A stretch of DNA of 5,802 nucleotides from Sphingomonadales bacterium (GTDB taxonomy: Bacteria; Pseudomonadota; Alphaproteobacteria; Sphingomonadales; Emcibacteraceae): positions 1 through 5,802 of the forward strand of contig DRKK01000253.1 in assembly GCA_011051815.1 (NCBI GenBank). Reading direction: 5' to 3'. A program made the position numbers and the translations under genes. A model generated the notes under the pieces. The model searched no databases. It was not told the DNA's origin and saw only the letters and a program-made list of their open reading frames with translations. Below are positions 1-5,685 of the stretch, one piece after another. Numbering within the stretch: the stretch's first letter is position 1; every line of letters starts with the position of its first letter.

Positions 1-115
1 ATTGACTTTTTAAACATTCAGGCGTAAAGCTCAAAATTATGAAACGAACAGCCTCTTTACGAATGCGAATGTATCGAATTATGACCCCGGTTCTTTAGTC
101 AAGGGCCGGATATAG

Positions 116-129
116 ATTGCCTGTGCAAT
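116..129. repeat. Small dyad ATTGC-N4-GCAAT over the candidate -35
   Basis: Two perfect 5-base arms, ATTGC (116-120) and GCAAT (125-129), flank the spacer CTGT. The dyad covers the candidate -35 box, where a repressor or activator site would be plausible. Arms this short arise often by chance, so this is a candidate operator only. Confidence 0.25.
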
Positions 130-144
130 TTTCCGTTTGATACA
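117..144 (+). promoter_or_regulatory. Candidate promoter for the ACT-cysK-sseA-metC operon
   Basis: A TTGCCT box at 117-122 matches four of six bases of the sigma70 -35 consensus. It is followed after 16 bases by GATACA at 139-144, a poor -10 match with three of six bases. The position, about 30 bases before the first start codon, fits a short leader. A second weak candidate is TTGACT at 3-8 with TAAAGC at 25-30. Both are judged by eye only, and alphaproteobacterial promoters often diverge from the consensus. Confidence 0.25.
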
Positions 145-154
145 TCGTAATAGT

Positions 155-163
155 TTAAAGAGG
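155..163 (+). promoter_or_regulatory. Strong ribosome binding site of the ACT-domain gene
   Basis: The sequence AAAGAGGAG ends ten bases before the ATG at 174. It is a near-ideal Shine-Dalgarno sequence and supports this start. It is stronger than the site before cysK. Confidence 0.75.
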
Positions 164-173
164 AGCGCGTGAC

Positions 174-482
174 ATGTCCACGCCTGTTGAGACCCCCAAA
201 GATACCGTTCATTTTGCCATCACCGCCGATGCCCATCCGGCAGCGCTTTCCCGAATAGTGGAGCTATTCACCCTGCGCAATATCATCCCTGACCTGATCA
301 AGGCCTGTTGCTATAAATCCCCCGCCTTTCCCGACGAAATCCTGAGCGTTGATATTCATGTCTATGGTCTGAATAACAGGGAGCAGGATATTATCCGGCG
401 CAATATGACGGCACAGATTTTGGTCCATTCCGTCCGGCAGGAAAATTTATATCAAAAATGCCCAGCCAAACTTGCGTCCTGA
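174..482 (+). CDS. Small ACT-domain-like protein, possible amino acid sensor
   Basis: A 102-residue protein with no catalytic motif. Its predicted layout fits one ACT domain (beta-alpha-beta-beta-alpha-beta): strand about 12-18, helix about 23-34 containing the typical turn HPAALSRIVELF, strand about 36-48, strand about 55-64, helix about 69-79, strand about 80-87. The 'RNI' after helix 1 resembles the ACT domains of acetolactate synthase small subunits (IlvH/IlvM), where ACT domains bind amino acids and regulate an enzyme. Residues 1-10 and about 90-102 look like disordered tails. The start is set by an excellent Shine-Dalgarno sequence at 155-163. It lies 46 bases before cysK on the same strand and is probably the first gene of its operon. 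That context suggests a link to cysteine or methionine synthesis, but ligand and partner are unknown. The gene is real with good confidence; the ACT assignment is by pattern and the sensing role is inference. Confidence 0.75.
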   Translation: MSTPVETPKDTVHFAITADAHPAALSRIVELFTLRNIIPDLIKACCYKSPAFPDEILSVDIHVYGLNNREQDIIRRNMTAQILVHSVRQENLYQKCPAKLAS

Positions 483-528
483 ACCGGCGCTCCCTATATT
501 CAAGGCTGTAAGATAACGGAATAAATTT

Positions 529-1509
529 ATGAATATTAAAGACGGCTTTGTTGGTGCCATTGGCCAGACACCCCTGATCAAGCTGGAACGGGCCTCCCGG
601 GATACGGGATGCACCATTCTGGGCAAGGCGGAGTTCCTGAACCCCGGCGGATCGGTTAAGGACCGGGCGGCACTTTTTATCATCCGTGATGCGGAACGGC
701 GCGGCCTGCTCAAACCCGGCGGCACCATTGTGGAAGGCACCGCTGGCAACACGGGCATCGGCCTTGGGCTGGTGGCCAATGCCTTGGATTATAAAACCGT
801 CATCGTCATGCCGGAAACCCAATCACAAGAGAAAAAGGACATGCTGCGCCTGTGCGGTTGTGACCTGCGACTGGTGCCGGCAAAGCCCTATCGTGATCCG
901 GGCAATTACGTGCGCTATTCAGAACAGCTTGCTCGTGAACTGGGCGCACTATGGGCCAATCAGTTTGACAATATCGCCAACCGTCAGGCCCATGTGGAAG
1001 GCACCGGACCCGAAATCTGGGACCAGACAGACGGTAAAATTGATGCCTTTACCTGTGCGGTAGGCACCGGCGGATCGCTGGGCGGCATATCGCTGGCCCT
1101 GAAAGAGCGCAACAAGGATGTGAAAATTGTCCTTGCCGATCCCATGGGGTCGGCGCTCTATAACTATTACAAACACGGCGAGCTAAAGGCCGAAGGCGGC
1201 TCCATCACCGAAGGTATTGGACAGGGGCGGATCACCAAGAATCTTCAGGATGTGATCATTGATGACGCTGTCCAGATTCCTGATGATGAGGCCCTGACCG
1301 TGATTTTCGACCTGTTGAAACATGAAGGATTATGCCTTGGCGGGTCAAGCGGCATCAATGTGGCCGCCGCCATCCGGCTGGCCAAGGAGATGGGGCCGGG
1401 TCATACTATCGTCACTCTGCTCTGTGATTATGGCACCCGTTATATGAGCAAGATATTCAACCGTGAATTTTTGGATGAACGGGGGCTACCCTATCCCGAC
1501 TGGTTGTAA
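529..1509 (+). CDS. cysK: Cysteine synthase (O-acetylserine sulfhydrylase type), PLP-dependent
   Basis: This cytoplasmic enzyme joins sulfide to an activated serine, usually O-acetylserine, giving cysteine. The 326-residue length fits the family. Family features seen: NPGGSVKDR at 38-46 with the PLP-binding Lys44; the substrate loop TAGNTG at 71-76; the PLP phosphate-binding loop GTGGSLGG at 179-186; EGIGQG at 228-233; and GGSSGIN at 271-277, whose serine contacts the PLP ring nitrogen in the family. The substrate loop has Ala72 where E. coli CysK has Ser (TSGNTG). As I recall, this TAGNTG form is normal for the alphaproteobacterial 'cysteine synthase A' subgroup, so it is not a defect. A related beta-replacement activity such as cystathionine beta-synthase cannot be fully excluded by eye, but there is no haem or CBS domain. 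The ribosome site is weak (about AACGGA near 514-519). A 36-base gap separates it from sseA. Confidence 0.9.
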   Translation: MNIKDGFVGAIGQTPLIKLERASRDTGCTILGKAEFLNPGGSVKDRAALFIIRDAERRGLLKPGGTIVEGTAGNTGIGLGLVANALDYKTVIVMPETQSQEKKDMLRLCGCDLRLVPAKPYRDPGNYVRYSEQLARELGALWANQFDNIANRQAHVEGTGPEIWDQTDGKIDAFTCAVGTGGSLGGISLALKERNKDVKIVLADPMGSALYNYYKHGELKAEGGSITEGIGQGRITKNLQDVIIDDAVQIPDDEALTVIFDLLKHEGLCLGGSSGINVAAAIRLAKEMGPGHTIVTLLCDYGTRYMSKIFNREFLDERGLPYPDWL

Positions 1510-1530
1510 TATAGTATAGCTGTCGTCAAC

Positions 1531-1538
1531 AGAAGGAA
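1531..1538 (+). promoter_or_regulatory. Ribosome binding site of sseA
   Basis: AGAAGGAA lies seven bases before the ATG at 1546, a good Shine-Dalgarno sequence at ideal spacing. It fixes the sseA start just after the cysK stop. Confidence 0.7.
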
Positions 1539-1545
1539 CCGTAAC

Positions 1546-2394
1546 ATGCCCGATACCACCCCCGCTCTTGTATCCACCGAATGGCTGCATACCCATCTTT
1601 CCGCGCCGGATATCAGGATCGTAGACGCCACATGGCATATGCCCGCCAGCCCTCGCGATGCCCGGACCGAATATGGCGAGGCCCATATACCGGGCGCAAT
1701 TTTCTTTGACATAAATGAAATATGCGATCTGGAGAACCCCCTGCCCCATATGTTGCCAAGTGCGGAGAAAATGTCGAGCCGCATGCGCAAGCTGGGCATT
1801 GGCGACGGCAACAGGGTGATTGTCTATGACAACAGCGACGTGCGCAGTGCCGCCCGGGTCTGGTTCATGCTAAAGGCCTTTGGCCTGTGGGATGTGGCGA
1901 TCCTTGACGGCGGGTTTCAGAAATGGAAAGCCGAACGGCGGGCCATCGAAGACATCCCCCCCATCCCCCGCATGCGCCATTTCACCGCCCGCTTCAACAC
2001 CACCATGGTCCGCGACCTTGACCATATGCTGGAAAATCTGGAAGCAGGCCGGGAACAAGTGGCCGATGCCCGCGCACCGGGCCGCTTTAGCGGGGCCGAG
2101 CCGGAACCCCGGGCCGATATGAAATGCGGCGCCATTCCGGGGAGCTGTAACGTATTCTTTCGCAATCTGCTCAATGAAGACGGCACCTTCAAATCCCCGG
2201 AGGACATTCGCGCCTGCTTTGAAGCCGCCGGACTGGACCTGAAAAAACCCATCGTCACCAGCTGTGGCTCCGGCATTACCGCCTCGGTCCTGATGCTGGG
2301 CCTGCATCTGATCGGCCATCGGGAAAATGCCCTCTATGACGGTTCTTGGAGCGAATGGGGCAGCCATCCCGACACCCCGGTGGAAACGGCCTGA
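1546..2394 (+). CDS. sseA: 3-mercaptopyruvate sulfurtransferase (two-domain rhodanese)
   Basis: The enzyme takes sulfur from 3-mercaptopyruvate, a cysteine transamination product, onto its active-site cysteine as a persulfide and passes it to thiols or cyanide. At 282 residues it has the usual two rhodanese domains. The N-terminal domain (about 7-130) is the inactive one: VIVYDNSD (91-98) has no cysteine where the active loop would be. The C-terminal domain (about 155-275) carries the catalytic Cys240 in CGSGITA (240-246). This loop is the mercaptopyruvate type (CGSGxTA) rather than the CRKGxTA type of thiosulfate sulfurtransferases. DARAPGRFSGAEPEPR (174-189) is the conserved region before it, with Arg180 and Arg189 the likely substrate-binding arginines. 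YDGSWSEWG (264-272) is also typical. There is no signal peptide. It sits between cysK and metC with a 1-base gap to metC, so it belongs to a sulfur amino acid operon. Confidence 0.92.
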   Translation: MPDTTPALVSTEWLHTHLSAPDIRIVDATWHMPASPRDARTEYGEAHIPGAIFFDINEICDLENPLPHMLPSAEKMSSRMRKLGIGDGNRVIVYDNSDVRSAARVWFMLKAFGLWDVAILDGGFQKWKAERRAIEDIPPIPRMRHFTARFNTTMVRDLDHMLENLEAGREQVADARAPGRFSGAEPEPRADMKCGAIPGSCNVFFRNLLNEDGTFKSPEDIRACFEAAGLDLKKPIVTSCGSGITASVLMLGLHLIGHRENALYDGSWSEWGSHPDTPVETA

Positions 2395-2395
2395 T

Positions 2396-3574
2396 ATGAA
2401 AGAAGATACCATCCTCGCCGCCACGGGCCGCGACAAGAAATATACCCACGGGGCCATCAATACGCCGGTTTACCATGCCTCGACCCTGACGTTCGATACC
2501 ATCCGGGATATGAAACAGGCCAACGCCAACCGCAACAAGGGCGGGCTGACCTATGGTCGGCGCGGCAACCCCACCACATTTGCCTTGGAACAGGCGCTCT
2601 GTGATCTGGAAGGGGCCGATGGCTGTTACCTCTATCCGTCCGGACTTGCGGCCATCAGCGGGGCCATATTGTCCTTTGCCAAGGCCGGGGATCATATCCT
2701 CATGGCCGACGGGGTTTATGAACCAACCCGTGGCCTGAGCCAGAGATTGCTTGGCCGCCTTGGCATCGAAACCACATTTTACGACCCCATGATCGGGGCG
2801 GATATTGCCGACCTGATACAGGATAATACCCGGATTATTTTCGTCGAATCCCCCTGCTCCGTCACTATGGAAATTCAGGATATTCCGGCCATCGCCAAGG
2901 CGGCTCATGCATGCGGGGTGCTGGTGATGATGGATAATACCTGGGGGACGCCGCTTCATTTCAAAGCCTTTGAGCACGGGGTTGACCTGTCCATTCATGC
3001 GGCGACCAAATATATGGTGGGCCATTCGGACGCCATGGTCGGTGCGGTCACCGCCCGGGCGGCCCATATGGAACAGCTTTTCAATATGTCCTATCAAATG
3101 GGATATTGCCTGTCACCCGATGATGCCTTCCTAACCCTGCGGGGGCTTCGGACCCTGAAAGTGCGCCTGAAACAACATGAGAAAAATGCGCTCATCATCG
3201 CCAAATGGCTCGAACAACGGCCAGAGGTCGATCACGTCCGCCATCCGGCCTTTGAAAGCTGTCCCGGACATAAGATATGGAAACGGGATTTCACCGGCGC
3301 CAATGGTTTATTTTCCTTCGTCCTCAAAGAAGGTGATGAGGCCGCCACCACCGCCCTGATGGAGGGCATGGACCATTTCAAGATGGGCTATAGCTGGGGC
3401 GGGTACGAAAGCCTGATCCTGACCTATTACGGTATTAAAAATTACCGCACTGCCAGCGGCTGGACCGCCAAAGGCCCCCTGATCCGCCTGCACATCGGCC
3501 TGGAAGACCCCGAAGACCTGATCGCCGACTTAGAGCAGGGTTTCGCGCGGTTTAAGGCGGCGCTTTTAAAATAA
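2396..3574 (+). CDS. metC: Cystathionine beta-lyase, PLP-dependent
   Basis: The enzyme cleaves cystathionine to homocysteine, pyruvate and ammonia, the penultimate step of methionine synthesis by transsulfuration. The chosen start gives 392 residues, normal for the Cys/Met-metabolism PLP family. PLP contacts seen: Tyr53 and Arg55 in LTYGRRGNPT, Tyr108 in GVYEPT, Asp180 in MMDNTWGTP, and Lys205, the Schiff-base lysine, in HAATKYMVGHSD. Arg364 in LIRLHIGLED is the likely substrate carboxylate ligand. GVYEPT and YSWGGYESL (332-340) favour beta-lyase over gamma-synthase or gamma-lyase, although family members are easily confused. An in-frame ATG at 2327 would overlap sseA by 68 bases and add a tail unlike the family. 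The ATG at 2396 starts one base after the sseA stop, with GGTGGA at 2379-2384 as a possible ribosome site. Translational coupling with sseA is likely. It is the last gene of the operon. Confidence 0.9.
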   Translation: MKEDTILAATGRDKKYTHGAINTPVYHASTLTFDTIRDMKQANANRNKGGLTYGRRGNPTTFALEQALCDLEGADGCYLYPSGLAAISGAILSFAKAGDHILMADGVYEPTRGLSQRLLGRLGIETTFYDPMIGADIADLIQDNTRIIFVESPCSVTMEIQDIPAIAKAAHACGVLVMMDNTWGTPLHFKAFEHGVDLSIHAATKYMVGHSDAMVGAVTARAAHMEQLFNMSYQMGYCLSPDDAFLTLRGLRTLKVRLKQHEKNALIIAKWLEQRPEVDHVRHPAFESCPGHKIWKRDFTGANGLFSFVLKEGDEAATTALMEGMDHFKMGYSWGGYESLILTYYGIKNYRTASGWTAKGPLIRLHIGLEDPEDLIADLEQGFARFKAALLK

Positions 3575-3595
3575 TTTTAGTTTCTAGCTTAAACC
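3549..3595. repeat. Inverted repeat spanning the convergent gene ends
   Basis: GGTTTAAG (3549-3556) and CTTAAACC (3588-3595) are perfect 8-base inverted arms 31 bases apart. Inside lies a second, AT-only palindrome, TAAAAT-A-ATTTTA (3567-3579), centred in the metC stop codon. The arms sit in the last codons of metC and over the stop of znuB, so transcripts from either side could fold the same structure. There is no GC-rich stem followed by a T-run, so it is not a classical intrinsic terminator. It could still mark the 3' boundary of both operons, or be chance. Confidence 0.4.
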
Positions 3596-4383
3596 CTGAA
3601 GCCCTTGGGTAAGACACGGCCAAGGAGGAAGAGTAGCAGGGCCGACAGGACGATGGCAGGGCCGGCGGGGACGTCCCACTGGCTGGACAGGAGGATCCCC
3701 ATCACCACCGACAGGCTGCCGATAATCATGGAGCCCACGGCCATCTGTACCGGGGAGCGGGCCATGGTGCGAGCCGCCGCCGCCGGGATGATCATCAAGG
3801 AGGTGATAAGGAGCGCGCCAATGACCTTCATCGCAAAGGCCACCAACAGGGCAATCAACAGCATATAGATCACCTTAATTTTAAGTATATTAACCCCCTC
3901 AACCCGGGCCAGATCCTCATGGACCGTGATCGATAACAGAGGCTTCCAGATATAGATCAGCCCCCCAAGGGTGCCCATGGTCATCAAGGCAATGCCCGTA
4001 AGTTCCGGGGTATCTATGGCCAGAATATCCCCAATCAGCAGGAACATCATATCCTGCCGCAGGTTATCCTGAAGGGCGATGATGATCAGGCCGATGGACA
4101 GGGCGCTATGGGCCAATATCCCAAGTAGGGTATCAGTGGAAAATTTACCGCCCCGCTCCAAAAACAGCAATATCCATGATATGGCCGCACAGGTGATCAC
4201 AATCACCCACGGACTTGTGGTGCCAAGGGCCAGCCCGAGGCCAACCCCCAGCAAGGCCGAATGGGAAATGGTATCGCCGAAATAGGCCATCCGCCGCCAG
4301 ACCAGAAAACAGCCCAGCGGCCCGGCGGCCATGGCCACCAACACCCCGGCCAATAGGGCACTTAAAATAAAGTCATCAATCAT
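3589..4383 (-). CDS. znuB: Zinc ABC transporter permease
   Basis: This inner-membrane subunit forms the channel through which zinc enters the cytoplasm, driven by ZnuC. The 264 residues are mostly hydrophobic, with about eight or nine likely membrane segments: near 5-28, 40-56, 58-75, 87-105, 128-146, 170-188, 189-206, 213-233 and 238-257. The AYFGDTISHSALLGVGLG stretch (33-50) is the hallmark of the ZnuB/MntB (ABC-3) permease family, and the loop DLARVEGVN (157-165) is the usual coupling region towards the ATPase. I chose the ATG at 4383, which overlaps the znuC stop by 8 bases, because the family begins with such a short N-terminus. The frame stays open upstream to an ATG at 4536, but those 51 residues lie inside znuC and are unlike the family. 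The metal could be manganese or iron from sequence alone; the Zur neighbour makes zinc most likely. Confidence 0.92.
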   Translation of the reverse strand: MIDDFILSALLAGVLVAMAAGPLGCFLVWRRMAYFGDTISHSALLGVGLGLALGTTSPWVIVITCAAISWILLFLERGGKFSTDTLLGILAHSALSIGLIIIALQDNLRQDMMFLLIGDILAIDTPELTGIALMTMGTLGGLIYIWKPLLSITVHEDLARVEGVNILKIKVIYMLLIALLVAFAMKVIGALLITSLMIIPAAAARTMARSPVQMAVGSMIIGSLSVVMGILLSSQWDVPAGPAIVLSALLLFLLGRVLPKGFRV

Positions 4384-5140
4384 GGTCACAGCCCTCCCCG
4401 TGATCCCCGCTGACCACATTGCCCGCGCTGTCATGATGATGATCGTGATGATGGGTATAAAGGGCGATGGCATCGGCCCGCTTGCCCAACAGGGCCTGAT
4501 ATTCCGGATGGTCCTGAATATTCTCCGGCGCGCCACTACAACAGATATGACGGTTGAGACAGATCACCCGGTCGGTGCCCGCCATGACCATATGCAGGTC
4601 GTGGGAAATCATCAAGACCCCGCAATTTTTATGCCTGTGCACCCGGCTGATAAGGCGATAAAGCTCCTCCTGCCCGGTGATGTCCACCCCCTGTACCGGC
4701 TCATCCAGAACGATCAGATCCGGATCGCCCAGCAAGGCCCGCGCCATCAGCACCCGCTGCATTTCGCCGCCGGATACCTGTTGCACCGGACAGGTCGCCA
4801 CATGGGCTATACGGACAAGTTCCATAACTTCTGTCACTTGCGCATCGGTGGTGCCGGGCCTGAGCTTCAGGAAACTCTGAACGGTCAGAGGCAGATTATC
4901 CTCTATGCTGATTTTCTGGGGCATATAGCCAATGGAAATGCCCTTCGCGCGCCGCACCTGCCCCCGGTCAGGGGTCAGCAGGCCGAGGGCAATTTTCATA
5001 ATTGTGCTTTTGCCCGCCCCGTTCGGCCCGATCAGGGTAACGATCTCACCCCGGCCTACGGTAAAGCTGACCTCCTCCAACACCGCGCGGCCGGAAAAGG
5101 CCAGACAAACCCGGTCCAGTTCGATCAGACTTTCTGTCAT
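4376..5140 (-). CDS. znuC: Zinc ABC transporter ATP-binding protein
   Basis: This cytoplasmic ATPase powers the ZnuB permease. With the chosen start it has 254 residues and every ABC motif: Walker A GPNGAGKST (38-46), Q-loop Gln75 in YMPQ, signature VSGGEMQR (122-129), Walker B LIVLDEP (142-148) and switch His180 in ISHD. The C-terminus after about 228 is a metal-ligand-rich tail: six histidines within 230-236, then His247, Cys251 and His253 among acidic residues. His-rich ends are known in ZnuC proteins and may bind zinc. Two starts are possible. The ATG at 5140 overlaps the zur stop as ATGA, the usual coupled arrangement, and is preferred. The ATG at 5161 would add seven residues (MRGLSKP) and overlap zur by 25 bases, with a GGAG about 11 bases before it. 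It overlaps znuB by 8 bases, so zur, znuC and znuB are probably co-translated. Confidence 0.93.
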   Translation of the reverse strand: MTESLIELDRVCLAFSGRAVLEEVSFTVGRGEIVTLIGPNGAGKSTIMKIALGLLTPDRGQVRRAKGISIGYMPQKISIEDNLPLTVQSFLKLRPGTTDAQVTEVMELVRIAHVATCPVQQVSGGEMQRVLMARALLGDPDLIVLDEPVQGVDITGQEELYRLISRVHRHKNCGVLMISHDLHMVMAGTDRVICLNRHICCSGAPENIQDHPEYQALLGKRADAIALYTHHHDHHHDSAGNVVSGDHGEGCDHD

Positions 5141-5604
5141 CGGCTTTGACAATCCGCGCATTGGCCCATGATCTCCAGCATGCTGTTTTCACATGTATAG
5201 CCCTGCGCCTCGGCGGCGGCGGCGATTTGTCCTGCCAGTTTTTTATCGCCGATCTCATTCACGGTGCGGCAATCCCGGCAAATAAGGAAATGGCCCTGAT
5301 GCTGGCTTTCCGGGTCCGGGCAGCCAACAAAGGCATTAAGAGATTCAAGGCGGTGAACAAAACCCTCCTCTATGAGGAAATCCAGCGCCCGGTAAACGGT
5401 GGGCGGGGCGACCCGTTTCTTGCCCGTCTTGCTCAACATATCCAGCAACTCATAAGCGGTGACCGGGTTATGACCGCCCCAGACCAGTTCCAGAACCTGT
5501 CGGCGCAGCGGCGTAAAGCGGGTATCGCGGGCGGCGCAAATCTCCCCCGCCAGATCCAGCGCGTCCTCGATACATTTATTGTGATTATGTTGATGTGCAG
5601 ACAT
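5137..5604 (-). CDS. zur: Zinc-responsive Fur-family repressor
   Basis: A Fur-family DNA-binding regulator that, with zinc bound, represses zinc uptake genes. It has 155 residues from the chosen start. The N-terminal winged helix spans about 20-90, with FTPLRRQVLELV (30-41) and the recognition helix PPTVYRALDFL (67-77). Structural zinc pairs are Cys109-x2-Cys112 and Cys149-x2-Cys152. The regulatory-site ligands recalled for E. coli Zur (His77, Cys88, His96, Glu111) have counterparts with matching spacing at His84, Cys95, His102 and Glu117, which favours Zur over Fur, Mur or PerR. An unusual His-rich N-terminus (MSAHQHNHNKC) precedes the domain. An upstream in-frame ATG at 5622 is possible, but it lies only four bases from the putative operator and has only GGG just before it. 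The ATG at 5604 has a purine-rich AAGAAAAAG upstream. As first gene of zur-znuC-znuB it probably represses its own operon. Confidence 0.92.
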   Translation of the reverse strand: MSAHQHNHNKCIEDALDLAGEICAARDTRFTPLRRQVLELVWGGHNPVTAYELLDMLSKTGKKRVAPPTVYRALDFLIEEGFVHRLESLNAFVGCPDPESQHQGHFLICRDCRTVNEIGDKKLAGQIAAAAEAQGYTCENSMLEIMGQCADCQSR

Positions 5605-5626
5605 TAGTGCTTTTTCTTGCATCCCA

Positions 5627-5640
5627 TATGTTATAACTTA
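5627..5640. promoter_or_regulatory. Putative Zur operator, near-palindrome around GTTATAAC
   Basis: The 14 bases TATGTTATAACTTA are a dyad with one mismatched pair, and the inner eight (GTTATAAC, 5630-5637) are perfect. Zur sites in proteobacteria are AT-rich dyads built on GTTATA-type half-sites, as I recall them. This one sits between zur and its divergent neighbour and overlaps -10-like boxes on both strands, so a bound repressor could block both directions. It is shorter than a full consensus site, so the assignment is moderate. Confidence 0.5.
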
Positions 5641-5672
5641 CGCCAATAGTGGCCTTATCTTACCAGAAAAAC

Positions 5673-5680
5673 AAGTGAGA
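5673..5680 (+). promoter_or_regulatory. Ribosome binding site of the hisI-like gene
   Basis: AAGTGAGA lies five bases before the ATG at 5686, close to the AAGGAG consensus. It supports this start over the internal in-frame ATG at 5746, which has no comparable site. Confidence 0.5.
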
Positions 5681-5685
5681 AAAAC

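Larger units (their letters stand above)
1..173 (+). other. Upstream non-coding region of the sulfur amino acid operon
   Basis: No convincing gene lies here. The only short reading frame starting with ATG (39-98, 19 codons) has no Shine-Dalgarno sequence. The stretch is richer in A and T than the genes that follow, as expected for a promoter region. It holds three CGAAT copies (60-64, 66-70, 75-79), a 10-bp imperfect inverted repeat with arms at 69-78 and 136-145, and a small dyad at 116-129. I looked for a SAM-type riboswitch, which would be plausible before a sulfur gene operon, and did not recognise one. The left edge of the window cuts this region, so its full extent is unknown. Confidence 0.6.
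5605..5685. promoter_or_regulatory. Divergent promoter region between zur and the hisI-like gene
   Basis: This 81-base spacer must hold the promoters for zur-znuC-znuB (minus strand) and for the gene starting at 5686 (plus strand), unless the latter is transcribed from elsewhere. TATAAC, a fair -10 box, occurs on both strands because it is part of the palindrome GTTATAAC (plus-strand copy 5632-5637, minus-strand copy 5635-5630). I found no good -35 box at 16-18 bases on either strand. Confidence 0.5.

Noticed and set aside
39..98. 19-codon reading frame as a possible leader peptide
   Set aside because: There is no Shine-Dalgarno sequence, no run of Cys or Met codons for attenuation, and no terminator/antiterminator structure visible after it.
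1..173. SAM or other riboswitch before the sulfur operon
   Set aside because: I looked for SAM-II and SAH-like conserved blocks and pseudoknot pairing and did not recognise them. A covariance-model search would settle it.
613..780. Loss of Ser in the cysteine synthase substrate loop (TAGNTG instead of TSGNTG)
   Set aside because: As I recall, this is the normal form in the alphaproteobacterial subgroup, and all other PLP-binding motifs are intact, so it is not evidence of a broken or novel enzyme.
2327..2395. Extended N-terminus of MetC from the ATG at 2327
   Set aside because: It would overlap the conserved end of sseA by 68 bases and add 23 residues not seen in the family. The ATG at 2396 fits better.
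2276..3097. Long open frame (273 codons) on the minus strand opposite sseA/metC
   Set aside because: It lies antisense to a well-supported PLP enzyme, its composition is low in typical fold patterns, and no family is recognisable. It is a shadow of codon bias.
3567..3579. AT-only palindrome at the metC stop as an intrinsic terminator
   Set aside because: It has no GC stem and no following T-run, and a 6-bp A/T stem with a one-base loop cannot form as a hairpin. It is mentioned only as part of the larger inverted repeat.
4384..4536. Extended N-terminus of ZnuB from the ATG at 4536
   Set aside because: These 51 codons lie wholly within znuC and do not resemble a permease N-terminus. The ATG at 4383 in the 8-base overlap is the natural start.
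4331..5149. Long open frame (272 codons) on the plus strand opposite znuC
   Set aside because: It is the antisense shadow of znuC, whose ABC motifs are all intact. The His/Pro/Gln-rich translation matches no known family.
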